From Psychrobacillus lasiicapitis (lineage in GTDB: Bacteria > Bacillota > Bacilli > Bacillales_A > Planococcaceae), in NCBI RefSeq assembly GCF_006861795.1, contig NZ_VDGH01000009.1, positions 124,001 through 188,000 of the forward strand: DNA of 64,000 nt. The letters are read 5' to 3'. Below, piece by piece: positions 44,666 to 54,425 of this stretch. Position 1 is the first letter of the stretch; every line of letters starts with the position of its first letter. Below the pieces are notes generated by a model that was not told the origin of the DNA, did no database searches, and was given only the letters and a program-made list of their open reading frames with translations. The position numbers and the translations under genes were made by a program.

Positions 44666-47600
44666 ATGAGCCAGAGAAATACATTTAACGAAGCAACTCG
44701 TGTACAAATGCCAGCCATGGTACATCTTACAAGACTTGGTTTTAACTACTTTGGCAAAATATCAGAAGAAAATGCCGGGCAAATCTATGATCCGGATACC
44801 AATATTCTCTTGGACGTTTTTAAAGAACAATTTGAAAAATTAAATCCCGAAAATGGTGGAGATGCAGAACACGTTTTGCGTGAAATTTGCCAGGAATTGG
44901 ATAATGATGATTTGGGGCGTAGTTTTTATAATCGTCTAACTTCTGTTTCTCCCACAAGATTAATCGACTTCGACAATCCAAAAAATAATATTTTTCATTT
45001 TACAGCAGAGTTCACCTGTAAACGTGATCAGGATGAATTTCGTCCTGATATCTCACTTTTTGTGAATGGGCTTCCTCTTGTGTTTATCGAAGTAAAAAAA
45101 CCAAATAATCAAGGTGGCATGGTGGCTGAAAGCAACCGTATGAATCGTCAGCGTTTCCCAAATAAAAAGTTTCGTCGATTCGTCAACATCACACAGTTAA
45201 TGATATTTTCTAACAATATGGAATACGACACTATGGGAGGTATTGTTCCTATCCAGGGTGCTTTTTACTGCACAGCAGCTCGTGAGTCTGCTCCTTTCAA
45301 TAGTTTCAGAGAAGAAAATCCGGCAGATCAAGAGATAGCACCTTATATCCAAAATTATTGTTATAATGCTATCAATGTCGACGATGAGAGACGAATACTG
45401 TCTGATTATAATTGTCAGGTCATTCATACTGCTCCAGAATATCAAACTAATTTAAATTTCAATACACCTACAAATCGTATCATCACTTCGATGTGTAGTC
45501 CTGAACGATTGCTATTTATCGTTAAGTACGGAATTGCATATGTGAAGATGGAACGTGAAGTCGATGGTGCAATTGAGACTACAGATCAAAAGCACATCAT
45601 GCGTTATCAACAAATGTTCGCATCAATGGCTATATGTAGTAAATTGGATGAAGGGGTCAAATCTGGCGTTATTTGGCATACGCAAGGAAGTGGTAAAACC
45701 GCCCTCTCCTTCTATTTAAACCATGTGTTGTCGGATTATTTTGCTGCACAAAATAAAGTTGCAAAATTCTATTTCATCGTGGATAGATTAGATTTACTTG
45801 AACAAGCATCACAAGAATTCGAAGCTCGTGGTCTAGAAGTAAAAACAGCCGATTCTCGTGCTGAATTAATGGAACAATTCAAAACTAACCAAGCACTTGA
45901 AGGTAGTAGTGGTAAAAGTGAAATTACAGTTGTAAATATCCAACGCTTTGCCGAAGACAAAGAAAAAATTGAAATTCCACCTTATGCCACTAACCTTCAA
46001 CGTATTTTTATCATTGATGAAGCTCATCGTGGATATAATCCAACAGGCAGTTTTTTGGCTAATCTATTTGATTCAGACAAAAACTCTATCAAAATTGCTT
46101 TAACTGGTACGCCTCTTCTTAAAGAAGAACGGGCTTCTTGGAAAGTATTTGGCGATTACATTCATACGTATTACTATGATAAATCTATTCAGGATGGCTA
46201 TACTCTTAAAATTATCCGCGAAGATATTGAAACTTCATATCGCGAAAGTCTTTCTACAATCTATGAAAAATTGGAAAAGCTTGTTGAAAAGAAAGACATC
46301 AAAAAAAAACATATTATCGAACATGAGAGTTACGTAAAAGAGCTGGTTCGCTTTATCATTAAAGATCTAAAGAGCTTTAGATTAATACACGGGGATAACA
46401 CTCTTGGTGGTATGGTAATATGTGAATCGAGTGAACAAGCTCGAAACCTTTATGCTTTTTTTGACGATGTTCAATATGAAATCAATTCCCAGTCATCAGA
46501 AAAGAGTAATTTTAAAGTTGGGTTAATTCTTCACGATAGTGAAGATAAAGAAACCCGAAAAAAAATTGTTAAGGATTTCAAAAAGAATATGACAGTTGAT
46601 ATTTTGATAGTTTTTAATATGCTATTAACTGGGTTTGATGCGCCTCGTTTGAAACGTGTTTACTTCGGAAGAAAACTAAAAGATCATAATTTGCTTCAAG
46701 CTCTAACTCGTGTGAATCGTCCTTATAAAGACAACCGCTATGGATACATTATTGACTTTGCGGATATAAAAAAAAATTTCGTGGAAACGAATGAAGCATA
46801 TTTGAAAGAACTAAATCGCTTCAATGATACTGATGAAACAGGTGAAGGTAATGCTACAGATACATTTCAACAAGTCCTCGAAGATAAAGATGCATTAATC
46901 GCTCAGATGCGAGAGGTACGTCAAACATTGTTTAACTACACGACAGATAACCTTGAAGATTTCAGCTCTGAAATATCAACTATTGAGGATAAAAAAGAAC
47001 TTCTGCAATTGAAGAAGGTGTTAGTTTCTGCCCGTGATTGTTGTAATATTGTCCGTACTTTTGGAGATGAGGATTTAAAAGAAGCATTCTCTCATCTTGA
47101 AATAACTAAACTGCCAACAATGATTTCTGAAGTTCAACATCATATTAACAATATTAATCAAAAAGAAGCATTTTATCAAAATGATTCAACCAAAATGCTT
47201 GTTAACGAAGCGATGAAAGATATAACATTCAATTTCAGTAAGATCGATGAAGAAGAAATGAAGATTATTTTAGGCGGTATGGAATTGCAAAAAAAATGGA
47301 AGCGCGCCATTAATGATTTTACAGAAAATATGGATCCTGACGATCCAGAATTTATTACTCTACGTGAAGCGTTTATTTTAAGATTCAAAGAACATGGATT
47401 TGTTATTGATAGTGTTAATGAGTTCAAAGAACATTCAAAAGCATTAGATGAAGTTCTAAAAAAATTGCAAGAGCTGAAAAAACGAAACAATATACTATTA
47501 AAGAAATACAAAGGTGATGTAAAATTTGCTCGTGTTCACAAAAGAATTCGTGAAGAAAACGTAAAGCGTAAAATTGAACACAAAAAGCCAATGGTTTCGG

Positions 47601-47842
47601 AGTACGATGAATCAGTTATCAATACATTGCTTTATATCAAAAATGATATAGACCAGCAAGTTTATGACAGAAATGATATTCTTAAAAAAGACGCTTATTT
47701 TGAGCAAACAGTCATGAAGCAAATTAAAGAAGGCATGAATAAGCTCAACCTTGATAATTCAAGAGAAGACCGCCTATTCATCCAAGTTCGCATTACAAAA
47801 CAATATCTAAATCAATACAGTGGAACTTATCCCGCTGTATAG
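44666..47842 (+). CDS. hsdR: Type I restriction enzyme, R subunit
   Basis: 1058 residues. N-terminal PD-(D/E)xK nuclease: P127-D128 in FRPDISLF and E142-x-K144 in VFIEVKK. Helicase motor: Walker A TQGSGKT at 339-345, DEAH at 451-454 in FIIDEAHRGY, and SF2 motif VI-like VFNMLLTGFDAPRLKRV later. Long C-terminal helical region docks on HsdM/HsdS. Translocates and cuts unmodified DNA far from the recognition site. GGAGGAAAAAC precedes ATG 44666. First of three collinear genes (R-M-S order, hsdM 19 bases after). Confidence 0.95.
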   Translation: MSQRNTFNEATRVQMPAMVHLTRLGFNYFGKISEENAGQIYDPDTNILLDVFKEQFEKLNPENGGDAEHVLREICQELDNDDLGRSFYNRLTSVSPTRLIDFDNPKNNIFHFTAEFTCKRDQDEFRPDISLFVNGLPLVFIEVKKPNNQGGMVAESNRMNRQRFPNKKFRRFVNITQLMIFSNNMEYDTMGGIVPIQGAFYCTAARESAPFNSFREENPADQEIAPYIQNYCYNAINVDDERRILSDYNCQVIHTAPEYQTNLNFNTPTNRIITSMCSPERLLFIVKYGIAYVKMEREVDGAIETTDQKHIMRYQQMFASMAICSKLDEGVKSGVIWHTQGSGKTALSFYLNHVLSDYFAAQNKVAKFYFIVDRLDLLEQASQEFEARGLEVKTADSRAELMEQFKTNQALEGSSGKSEITVVNIQRFAEDKEKIEIPPYATNLQRIFIIDEAHRGYNPTGSFLANLFDSDKNSIKIALTGTPLLKEERASWKVFGDYIHTYYYDKSIQDGYTLKIIREDIETSYRESLSTIYEKLEKLVEKKDIKKKHIIEHESYVKELVRFIIKDLKSFRLIHGDNTLGGMVICESSEQARNLYAFFDDVQYEINSQSSEKSNFKVGLILHDSEDKETRKKIVKDFKKNMTVDILIVFNMLLTGFDAPRLKRVYFGRKLKDHNLLQALTRVNRPYKDNRYGYIIDFADIKKNFVETNEAYLKELNRFNDTDETGEGNATDTFQQVLEDKDALIAQMREVRQTLFNYTTDNLEDFSSEISTIEDKKELLQLKKVLVSARDCCNIVRTFGDEDLKEAFSHLEITKLPTMISEVQHHINNINQKEAFYQNDSTKMLVNEAMKDITFNFSKIDEEEMKIILGGMELQKKWKRAINDFTENMDPDDPEFITLREAFILRFKEHGFVIDSVNEFKEHSKALDEVLKKLQELKKRNNILLKKYKGDVKFARVHKRIREENVKRKIEHKKPMVSEYDESVINTLLYIKNDIDQQVYDRNDILKKDAYFEQTVMKQIKEGMNKLNLDNSREDRLFIQVRITKQYLNQYSGTYPAV

Positions 47843-47861
47843 ATTAACTTAGGAGAGTCAC

Positions 47862-49484
47862 ATGAATATTAAAGAACAGACAATATTACTTATTGATGAA
47901 CTCAAATCAACTTGTCAAACTTATGGAATGGGTAACGACGGCAATGAGTATAAAATAATTACGCAAGTTTTCCTATATAAGTATATCAATGACAAATTTG
48001 CATTTGAGGTAAAAAAAATCAACCCCGCTCTTGCTGAAGAAGAGAAATGGGAAATTGTATATGCAAACATGTCTGAGGATGACCGTCTAGATATTCTAGA
48101 TGAACTTTCTCCAGATGTTCCTCGTCTCAATCCAGAACACTTGATTTCTTCTCTTTGGAATCAACAGCAAAAAGGCGATTTTGATTTAATTTTTGATAGC
48201 ACGATGATTGATATTGCAGATAAAAATATCGATATCTTCGCAACACAAACAACACAAGATACCAGAATTCCTTTATTTGAGCCAAGTACTGTTTTTATTA
48301 CAGATACTGCAGAACGAGCACCTTTCGCACGTGCTTTAGTTGATAAATTGGTAAATTTTTCATTTGAAGGTGCATTTGCACAAAACTACGACTTCTTTGC
48401 GGCTATTTTTGAATATCTAATCAAAGATTACAATACTGCGGGTGGTGGAAAGTATGCAGAATACTATACTCCTCATGCTATCGCAACAATTATGGCTAGA
48501 TTACTCGTTGGAGATAATGCTGATTTGCACAACATTGAGTGTTACGATCCATCAGCTGGAACTGGGACTCTATTAATGGCTCTTGCCCACCAAGTCCATG
48601 AAGATCGTTGTACCATTTTTGCTCAAGACATCTCTCAACGAAGCAACAAAATGTTGAAACTAAATTTAATTCTAAATGGTCTTGTCTCTTCTCTAGATCA
48701 TGCGATTCAAGGAGATACTTTAGTTTCACCTTACCATAAAGCGAATGATGGGCAATCACTACGTCAATTCGATTTTGTCGTATCAAATCCTCCATTCAAA
48801 ATGGATTTCTCTGATACTCGTGAAAAATTGGCAGCTATGCCTGCACGCTTCTGGGCCGGAGTTCCAAAAGTACCAGCTAAAAAGAAAGATAGTATGGCAA
48901 TCTATACATGTTTTATCCAGCACGTTATTAACTCTCTGAAAAATACTGGACGCGGTGCAATCGTTGTTCCTACTGGATTTATCACTTCTAAAAGCGGTGT
49001 GGAGAATAAAATTCTAAAATACATCGTAGATGAAAAAATCGTTTATGGATGCATCAGTATGCCTTCAAATGTATTCGCAACAACTGGTACAAACGTCTCT
49101 GTACTATTCTTTGATAAATCAAAACAAAGCGAAAAAGTTATCCTAATTGATTCATCTAAAATGGGCGAAGAATATCAAGATGGTAACAACAAAAAACGTC
49201 GTTTGCGTCCGAATGAAATTGAGCAGATTGTATCAACTTTCAGAAACAAGGAAGCTATTGATAATTTCTCCGTTGCAGTTACTTATGATGAAATTATTGG
49301 AAAAAAATATTCCTTATCAGCTGGACAGTATTTCGATGTTAAGATTGAGTATATTGAACTAACTCAAGATGAATTTAATGCTCAAATGGAGGATTACTCA
49401 ACAAAACTACAATCGCTTTTTGCAGAAGGAAACCGATTACAAAATGAAATTATGGAGCAGTCGAAAAAGGTGAAATATGAGTAA
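47862..49484 (+). CDS. hsdM: Type I restriction enzyme, M subunit (N6-adenine methyltransferase)
   Basis: 540 residues. Helical N-terminal part, then gamma-class methyltransferase: SAM-binding motif I at D229-P-S-A-G-T-G-T, catalytic NPPF at 309-312. Methylates the two adenines of the recognition sequence chosen by HsdS. TTAGGAGAG is ahead of ATG 47862. Its 3' end overlaps hsdS by 8 bases, favouring coordinated complex assembly. Confidence 0.95.
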   Translation: MNIKEQTILLIDELKSTCQTYGMGNDGNEYKIITQVFLYKYINDKFAFEVKKINPALAEEEKWEIVYANMSEDDRLDILDELSPDVPRLNPEHLISSLWNQQQKGDFDLIFDSTMIDIADKNIDIFATQTTQDTRIPLFEPSTVFITDTAERAPFARALVDKLVNFSFEGAFAQNYDFFAAIFEYLIKDYNTAGGGKYAEYYTPHAIATIMARLLVGDNADLHNIECYDPSAGTGTLLMALAHQVHEDRCTIFAQDISQRSNKMLKLNLILNGLVSSLDHAIQGDTLVSPYHKANDGQSLRQFDFVVSNPPFKMDFSDTREKLAAMPARFWAGVPKVPAKKKDSMAIYTCFIQHVINSLKNTGRGAIVVPTGFITSKSGVENKILKYIVDEKIVYGCISMPSNVFATTGTNVSVLFFDKSKQSEKVILIDSSKMGEEYQDGNNKKRRLRPNEIEQIVSTFRNKEAIDNFSVAVTYDEIIGKKYSLSAGQYFDVKIEYIELTQDEFNAQMEDYSTKLQSLFAEGNRLQNEIMEQSKKVKYE

Positions 49485-50592
49485 TTGGACAGAAAAAAAT
49501 CTAGGAGATATTTCAAAAATAATCACTGGACCCTTCGGAACTCAACTTCATAAATCTGACTATAAAAGTTCCGGAATCGCTGTTATTATGCCGCAAAATA
49601 TTGGTGACAGAACAATTTCTTACGAAAAAATAGCTTTTATTTCTGAGGAAGATGCCAAAAGACTTAAAAGATATGTTGTTCATCAAAACGATATTGTCTA
49701 CGCTCGAAGAGGAGACGTTGAGAAACATGCTTTTATATCGGAAAAAGAAGATGGTGAGCTTTGTGGAACTGGTTGTTTTCTAGTCCGCTTTGAAAGCGAG
49801 GAAGTTATTCCAGAGTTTATTTCCTATTACTTGAATACTCCTCAAATTAAAAAATGGATTTTAAAAAACGCTGTTGGTTCTAACATGCCTAATTTAAATA
49901 CTGACATTCTAAAAAATGTACCTGTTAAATTTCCAGATATAAACATTCAAAAGCGTATAGTGAAAACAATGTCTCTAATTAGCAAAAAAATACTAACTAA
50001 CAGAGAAATAAATAATAATTTAGATAAGATGGCATATAAAACATATATGCACCTATACTTTGGAAAGAAGCCAAATGGTAAAGTTAGCGATATTCTCGTT
50101 GAAAATAGTAAGTCCAAAATTCAAGTAGGCGATGCTAAAGGTATAAAAGGGAATTACCCATTTTTTACAAGTGGTGATACGATTCTTGAATGGGACGATT
50201 ATTTAGTTAGCGGTAGAAACTGCTATTTAAACACTGGAGGTAATGCTGACGTTAAGTTTTACGTTGGGAAATCTGCCTATTCCACTGATACTTGGTGTAT
50301 TACTGCGAAAAACGGGATGGAAGATTATCTTTTCCTCATGTTAAAATCTATTACCCCAGAACTTAATATAAAGTTCTTCCAGGGAACAGGACTAAAACAT
50401 TTGCAAAAGCCCCTTCTTAAATATAGAGAGATTTATATCCCATCCGAACAGGAAATAAAATTCTTTAACAAAAAAATACAACCAATGTTCAACTTAATTG
50501 CCAGTAATACAAGAGAAAACCAAAATTTAATGAATCTCAGAGATTGGCTACTACCAATATTGATGAATGAGCAAGCTATAGTTGAAAACTAG
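49477..50592 (+). CDS. hsdS: Type I restriction enzyme, S (specificity) subunit
   Basis: 371 residues in two target-recognition halves. TRD1 (1-170) starts WTEKNLGDISKIITGPFG; the conserved helical spacer follows at about 155-195 (IQKRIVKTMSLISKKILTNREINNNL), then TRD2 (200-340) and the second helix at the end. The two TRDs set the bipartite DNA target, which can only be learned by methylation mapping. ATG 49477 lies inside the end of hsdM. A terminator at 50644 closes the operon. Confidence 0.93.
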   Translation: MSNWTEKNLGDISKIITGPFGTQLHKSDYKSSGIAVIMPQNIGDRTISYEKIAFISEEDAKRLKRYVVHQNDIVYARRGDVEKHAFISEKEDGELCGTGCFLVRFESEEVIPEFISYYLNTPQIKKWILKNAVGSNMPNLNTDILKNVPVKFPDINIQKRIVKTMSLISKKILTNREINNNLDKMAYKTYMHLYFGKKPNGKVSDILVENSKSKIQVGDAKGIKGNYPFFTSGDTILEWDDYLVSGRNCYLNTGGNADVKFYVGKSAYSTDTWCITAKNGMEDYLFLMLKSITPELNIKFFQGTGLKHLQKPLLKYREIYIPSEQEIKFFNKKIQPMFNLIASNTRENQNLMNLRDWLLPILMNEQAIVEN

Positions 50593-50643
50593 GCTGTTAA
50601 ATTATCGTTTAACCACTTAAATATATAAATATACTCCAATCGA

Positions 50644-50669
50644 GGACTTCATTTTAAGAAGTCCTTTTT
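50644..50669 (+). terminator. Intrinsic terminator of the hsd operon
   Basis: Stem GGACTTC (50644-50650) with GAAGTCC (50658-50664), 7-base loop, then TTTTT. Confidence 0.85.
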
Positions 50670-50740
50670 GGAGTTGACTGCAAAAAAAGGAACAACCAAA
50701 AAGTAACGGATGTCCAAATTGAACACCCCAGAGCCCAAAT

Positions 50741-50941
50741 TTAAAGGTTGGTGGTTTCTTCATATAAATTTATGTCGATGTCGTGTTTATTCATTAAATC
50801 CATTACAAAATGTAATCCTCGTAATTCCTCGTCATTCATACTTTTTATTTTTTCTATAGCTTTGACTAATACTTCACGTGGTACTTTGTGTTCTAATGCG
50901 TCTACTATAGTGTCTAATTTTTCCTTCTGTTCGTCAGTCAT
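50741..50941 (-). CDS. Small helical hypothetical protein
   Basis: 66 residues from ATG 50941, behind GAGGTG; the frame also starts at 50956, but that overlaps the ribosome site. Charged, helical, starts MTDEQKEKLDTIVDALEHK. No domain recognised. It follows the truncated YolD-like gene on the same strand, with the two nearly touching, so they probably form one phage-related transcript. Confidence 0.55.
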   Translation of the reverse strand: MTDEQKEKLDTIVDALEHKVPREVLVKAIEKIKSMNDEELRGLHFVMDLMNKHDIDINLYEETTNL

Positions 50942-50956
50942 TAAGCTACACCTCAT

Positions 50957-51196
50957 TTATTCTGTCGCGGTTACATCTATTATGTCGTCTAATTGAAATG
51001 TATGCAATCCGAATGGATCATCTAATTGTAATGTGCGCCGATATAAATCTACGTTTTCTATCATCCCACCTCTCACATTAGTTCTTCCGTCCTCCCAAAT
51101 TTTTAATATCACTTCACACTTTCTTTTAATCCCAATGTTTATTGTTTCTTCAATTGCATGCCCTAACAGTGGGGGTGACTTAAGAAAAATTAACAT
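50957..51196 (-). pseudogene. YolD-like protein, N-terminus missing
   Basis: 79 residues matching the C-terminal part of YolD-like proteins (usually about 110 residues): a charged strand CEVILKIWEDGRTNVRGGMIENVD, then RTLQLDDPFGLHTFQLDDIIDV. The conserved N-terminal block found in full-length members is absent, so the gene looks truncated. Full YolD genes usually sit next to a Y-family polymerase gene in phages and plasmids; no such polymerase is present here. Confidence 0.6.
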
Positions 51197-51313
51197 ATTT
51201 TTTTGTTAACAACTTGTGCAAAAGAAAAGGATTACTTGAAACTATGGCGAATATGTTAGTTTATAGGTATATTAAACTAAAGTATTAATAAATTGCGGAA
51301 AGAGGGAAATTGC

Positions 51314-51754
51314 ATGTATTGTTCTAGTTGTGGAGAAAAACAACCTGAAAAATCTAACTTTTGTTCCAGATGTGGAAACGGATTAATAAATAAAAGTGAT
51401 TCGATGGAAGATTTAAAACAAATACATATCAATCAATTACTTTCTATTAATAAAGCTAGGAAATCGCTCCTTATTTCTTTTATAGCTGTTTACTTTCTTC
51501 TCTTTTTAATTTTGGCTTTTAGAGAATATGAACCATATTATTATGTTAGTTTTTTTCCATATGGTCTATTTCAAGTTCTAATGATATTATCTGCAATTTT
51601 GTTTGCGTTTTTTTCTTATAAGCTATCAGGACTATTAAGGAAAAAAACTTCATTAATTATTATTTACACTCTTATTGCCCCATTTATGCTTATTAATTTT
51701 ATTCCCTTAATAGGGCTTTTAGCAGACTCGAAAAAACTAATCAATACTATTTAA
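51314..51754 (+). CDS. Zinc-ribbon membrane protein
   Basis: 146 residues from ATG 51314 (AAAGAGGG upstream). N-terminal zinc ribbon with MYCSSCG and FCSRCG, then three hydrophobic segments at roughly 48-68, 79-101 and 115-140. Common design of small Bacillales membrane proteins with a cytoplasmic zinc-ribbon head; function unknown. Single gene between the hsd operon and the McrB operon. Confidence 0.65.
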   Translation: MYCSSCGEKQPEKSNFCSRCGNGLINKSDSMEDLKQIHINQLLSINKARKSLLISFIAVYFLLFLILAFREYEPYYYVSFFPYGLFQVLMILSAILFAFFSYKLSGLLRKKTSLIIIYTLIAPFMLINFIPLIGLLADSKKLINTI

Positions 51755-51885
51755 ACTCCCTCGGTTCGTAAAATGTACTCTTACGAACTAGTACAAATAA
51801 TTTATAGTGCGGTTTTTCAAATTGAGATAAAATGATTTTTAAAAGTTTAGATATCCAAGTATTCAACTAATACAGCAAGTAAAAG

Positions 51886-51920
51886 TCACCTCACTATTTT
51901 TTTTTTTAGAGGTGATTTTT
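51886..51920 (+). terminator. Hairpin terminator
   Basis: TCACCTC (51886-51892) and GAGGTGA (51909-51915), then TTTTTT. The 16-base loop is mostly T. Confidence 0.6.
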
Positions 51921-52119
51921 TATTGGATAATTAAGTTTGAACGCCATAAAGATTGTGTGTAAAGTAAATTCAGAAGAGTGATAACCCACTATTAACTAGG
52001 TTTCCTTATGTGTTTTGCAATCGCACTTGATTATTGATGATTATAGACGGTTGTTAGTCAGAAAATTGCTAAATGAGATTACCAAATTTTATGATATACT
52101 CACTTTGAGGTGATTAATT

Positions 52120-52446
52120 ATGGAAGATAAAACATTAAAGAGGGCTATTGAAACGGCAGGTTGTTGGTTTGTGGCACATTATATTACAGAGGTACTTGAT
52201 AATTATCCTCGTCTAGAAATGGATCGTGCTTTTAAAAAAAAATTTACTCAAACTATTTTTGAAAAAGAACAAAGAGACCGAACCATTGGAGGTACACAGG
52301 CAAGAGTAAGTGCTTTAATGAAGGTTGTTCGTATGAATAAGGTTATTGAAGCAATGGAATACATTATTCAGTCAAAAAGATTGAATCAAGCAGACCCGAA
52401 GTCCGTAGAAATGGCGAAGGAAATACTTAAAAAGCTTTGTTCATAG
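52120..52446 (+). CDS. Small hypothetical protein heading the McrB operon
   Basis: 108 residues, helical and basic; no domain recognised. Features: ETAGCWFVAHYITEVLDNYPRL, FEKEQRDRTIGGTQARVSALMKVV. GAGGTGA lies just before ATG 52120. No terminator is visible in the 167 bases before the mcrB-like gene, so it may be the first gene of that transcript or a separately expressed regulator. Included as a possible component of the system. Confidence 0.6.
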   Translation: MEDKTLKRAIETAGCWFVAHYITEVLDNYPRLEMDRAFKKKFTQTIFEKEQRDRTIGGTQARVSALMKVVRMNKVIEAMEYIIQSKRLNQADPKSVEMAKEILKKLCS

Positions 52447-52613
52447 TCTTTTGTACCTATTCTCGAACAATTCAGATATATTCGTAGAATAGGATGCGAG
52501 AAAGCCTTGTAGTAAGCACTAACAGTCTTATTTTATTCTTTTATTTGTGAAAGGACAGTATCTGCGACTTAGAAAAGAAGTGATGCTGTAAATTGAATGA
52601 TGGGGGATGTATT

Positions 52614-54425
52614 ATGGCAAAGGTGTTTTATGACGTTATCGGAGATCGCGATAATGTATATAATGCAGCAAATGAATGGAAAGAAAACTGCTTGTTGCAA
52701 GATCGTTCATTATTTAATGAAAATCATACACTATGGACATTGGAAAATTTGAAATTATTAAAAAATAGATTTAATGACAGTCCAATGTATTCTGGACAAT
52801 TGACGTTTGATAAAAAATTTGAAATGCAATTACAAGGTGCACCTCAAGTGATTTATCAACTAGCCATGGAGATCATGTATGTTTATTATTTATTTCCATA
52901 TTCAAAAACCGTGAGTTACCGTACTAAGCTGCTAAAACTTAAAGATATTGCAAGCTGGGGAGAAGTTCCTTACGATAACAAGCATCCATTATTAAAGGAT
53001 TTAGAATTAGGGATTGGTGCAACAGGTACATATTATAATACAGCAAAATTTGAGGAGATTTCCTATATTATTCAGTTTGCAACCACGATTAAGCTCATGT
53101 CTGTTGAAGAGCGACATAACGTGCTAGACGATCCATGGGAGTTAAAGAAAGTTATTGCGGACACAAAAAACATAATTGGGAAAAATGTACAAGTACAACA
53201 TATAATATCACATCTAATTGCTCCCGATTATTTTGAATGTATGGCAAGTGCAACTCATAAATCATTAATCGTGAAAAGTTTTTATGATAGTATTCGTAAT
53301 GAAAATGAACCAGATATAGATAAGAAATTGTATGAAATTCGCGAAACCTTAGAAGCTGATGGACAGTATAATCCTGTGAACTTTTATCATAATAAAATGA
53401 TTTATGATATGTGGAAACCTAATCCGAAAAAAAATCCCAAAATAATACCACAACCATTACCACAACCTGTAGATGATAATTTTGACTTAAATATTTCAAC
53501 CTTGGGAAATCTCGTATTTGAAAATGAGGGAATATTGTTAAATCAAATTCAAACGGCATTAAAGAGTGGTAAACATATTATTTTAACTGGTCCCCCAGGT
53601 ACAGGGAAATCAAAACTAGCGACTGAAATTTGTAATCAAATTGGAATATCAAACAAGCTTGTAACAGCGACATCTAATTGGACAACCTACGATACCATAG
53701 GTGGCTATAAACCAACTAAAAATGGAGAGCTATATTTTGATTCTGGTATATTTCTAGAATGCTTCAAAAACAAAGAATTTATCAATCTAAATGAGTGGTT
53801 AATTATTGATGAAATTAATCGAGCGGATATCGATAAAGCATTTGGACCTTTATTTTCAGTGCTATCAGGGGATGAGGTAACACTTTCCTACGAAATGAAA
53901 GACGGGACTCCAATTATATTAAAACCTGAAAGTAAAGTGAATGGTGACATTCAAAAGAATGAGTTCGTTGTTCCGAATGATTGGCGAATTATCGGTACAA
54001 TGAACACCATTGATAAGTCGTCATTATTTGAAATGAGCTATGCATTTATGCGCCGTTTTGCCTTTATACCAGTAGGTGTACCGAAGTACATTTCACCACG
54101 TTTAGTAGATGAATATCTGGATGCTTGGTCTATTCAAAATTATATTCATACGGAAACGTTAACTACACTCTGGGAGCTTATCAATCAATACCGTAAGATT
54201 GGGCCAGCAATTGTCCGTGATATTGCAAATTATACTGCAGAAAGCGAAGATTTCACGTCAGCAATAATATTATATGTGCTGCCTCAATTCGAAGGGTTAA
54301 ATGATTATAAGATTAAAGACTTTGTCGCTCAGTTAAGTGTCAAGTTAGGCGACTTGATAGCAGAGGACCTTTTAAAGGATTTTATCGAAGACTTTTTCCA
54401 AATTGGTGTTGTAGATGAAGTATGA
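52614..54425 (+). CDS. McrB-like AAA+ GTPase, restriction NTPase subunit
   Basis: 603 residues from ATG 52614 (GGGGGAT upstream; the frame is open from 52593). N-terminal half (1-300) carries the presumed DNA-recognition domain, unlike the EVE or McrB domains I know. AAA+ motor: Walker A GPPGTGKS at 326-333, Walker B LIIDEINRADIDKAFGPLFS at 396-415, sensor MNTIDKS at 463-469 and the RRF arginine finger region near 480. DEINRADIDKAFG and MNTIDKS are McrB hallmarks. Overlaps the McrC-like gene by 11 bases. Expected: NTP-driven translocation coupled to the nuclease partner. Confidence 0.88.
   Translation: MAKVFYDVIGDRDNVYNAANEWKENCLLQDRSLFNENHTLWTLENLKLLKNRFNDSPMYSGQLTFDKKFEMQLQGAPQVIYQLAMEIMYVYYLFPYSKTVSYRTKLLKLKDIASWGEVPYDNKHPLLKDLELGIGATGTYYNTAKFEEISYIIQFATTIKLMSVEERHNVLDDPWELKKVIADTKNIIGKNVQVQHIISHLIAPDYFECMASATHKSLIVKSFYDSIRNENEPDIDKKLYEIRETLEADGQYNPVNFYHNKMIYDMWKPNPKKNPKIIPQPLPQPVDDNFDLNISTLGNLVFENEGILLNQIQTALKSGKHIILTGPPGTGKSKLATEICNQIGISNKLVTATSNWTTYDTIGGYKPTKNGELYFDSGIFLECFKNKEFINLNEWLIIDEINRADIDKAFGPLFSVLSGDEVTLSYEMKDGTPIILKPESKVNGDIQKNEFVVPNDWRIIGTMNTIDKSSLFEMSYAFMRRFAFIPVGVPKYISPRLVDEYLDAWSIQNYIHTETLTTLWELINQYRKIGPAIVRDIANYTAESEDFTSAIILYVLPQFEGLNDYKIKDFVAQLSVKLGDLIAEDLLKDFIEDFFQIGVVDEV

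Noticed and set aside
44473-44718. Minus-strand ORF of 81 codons
   Set aside because: Antisense to the transposase remnant and to the start of hsdR.
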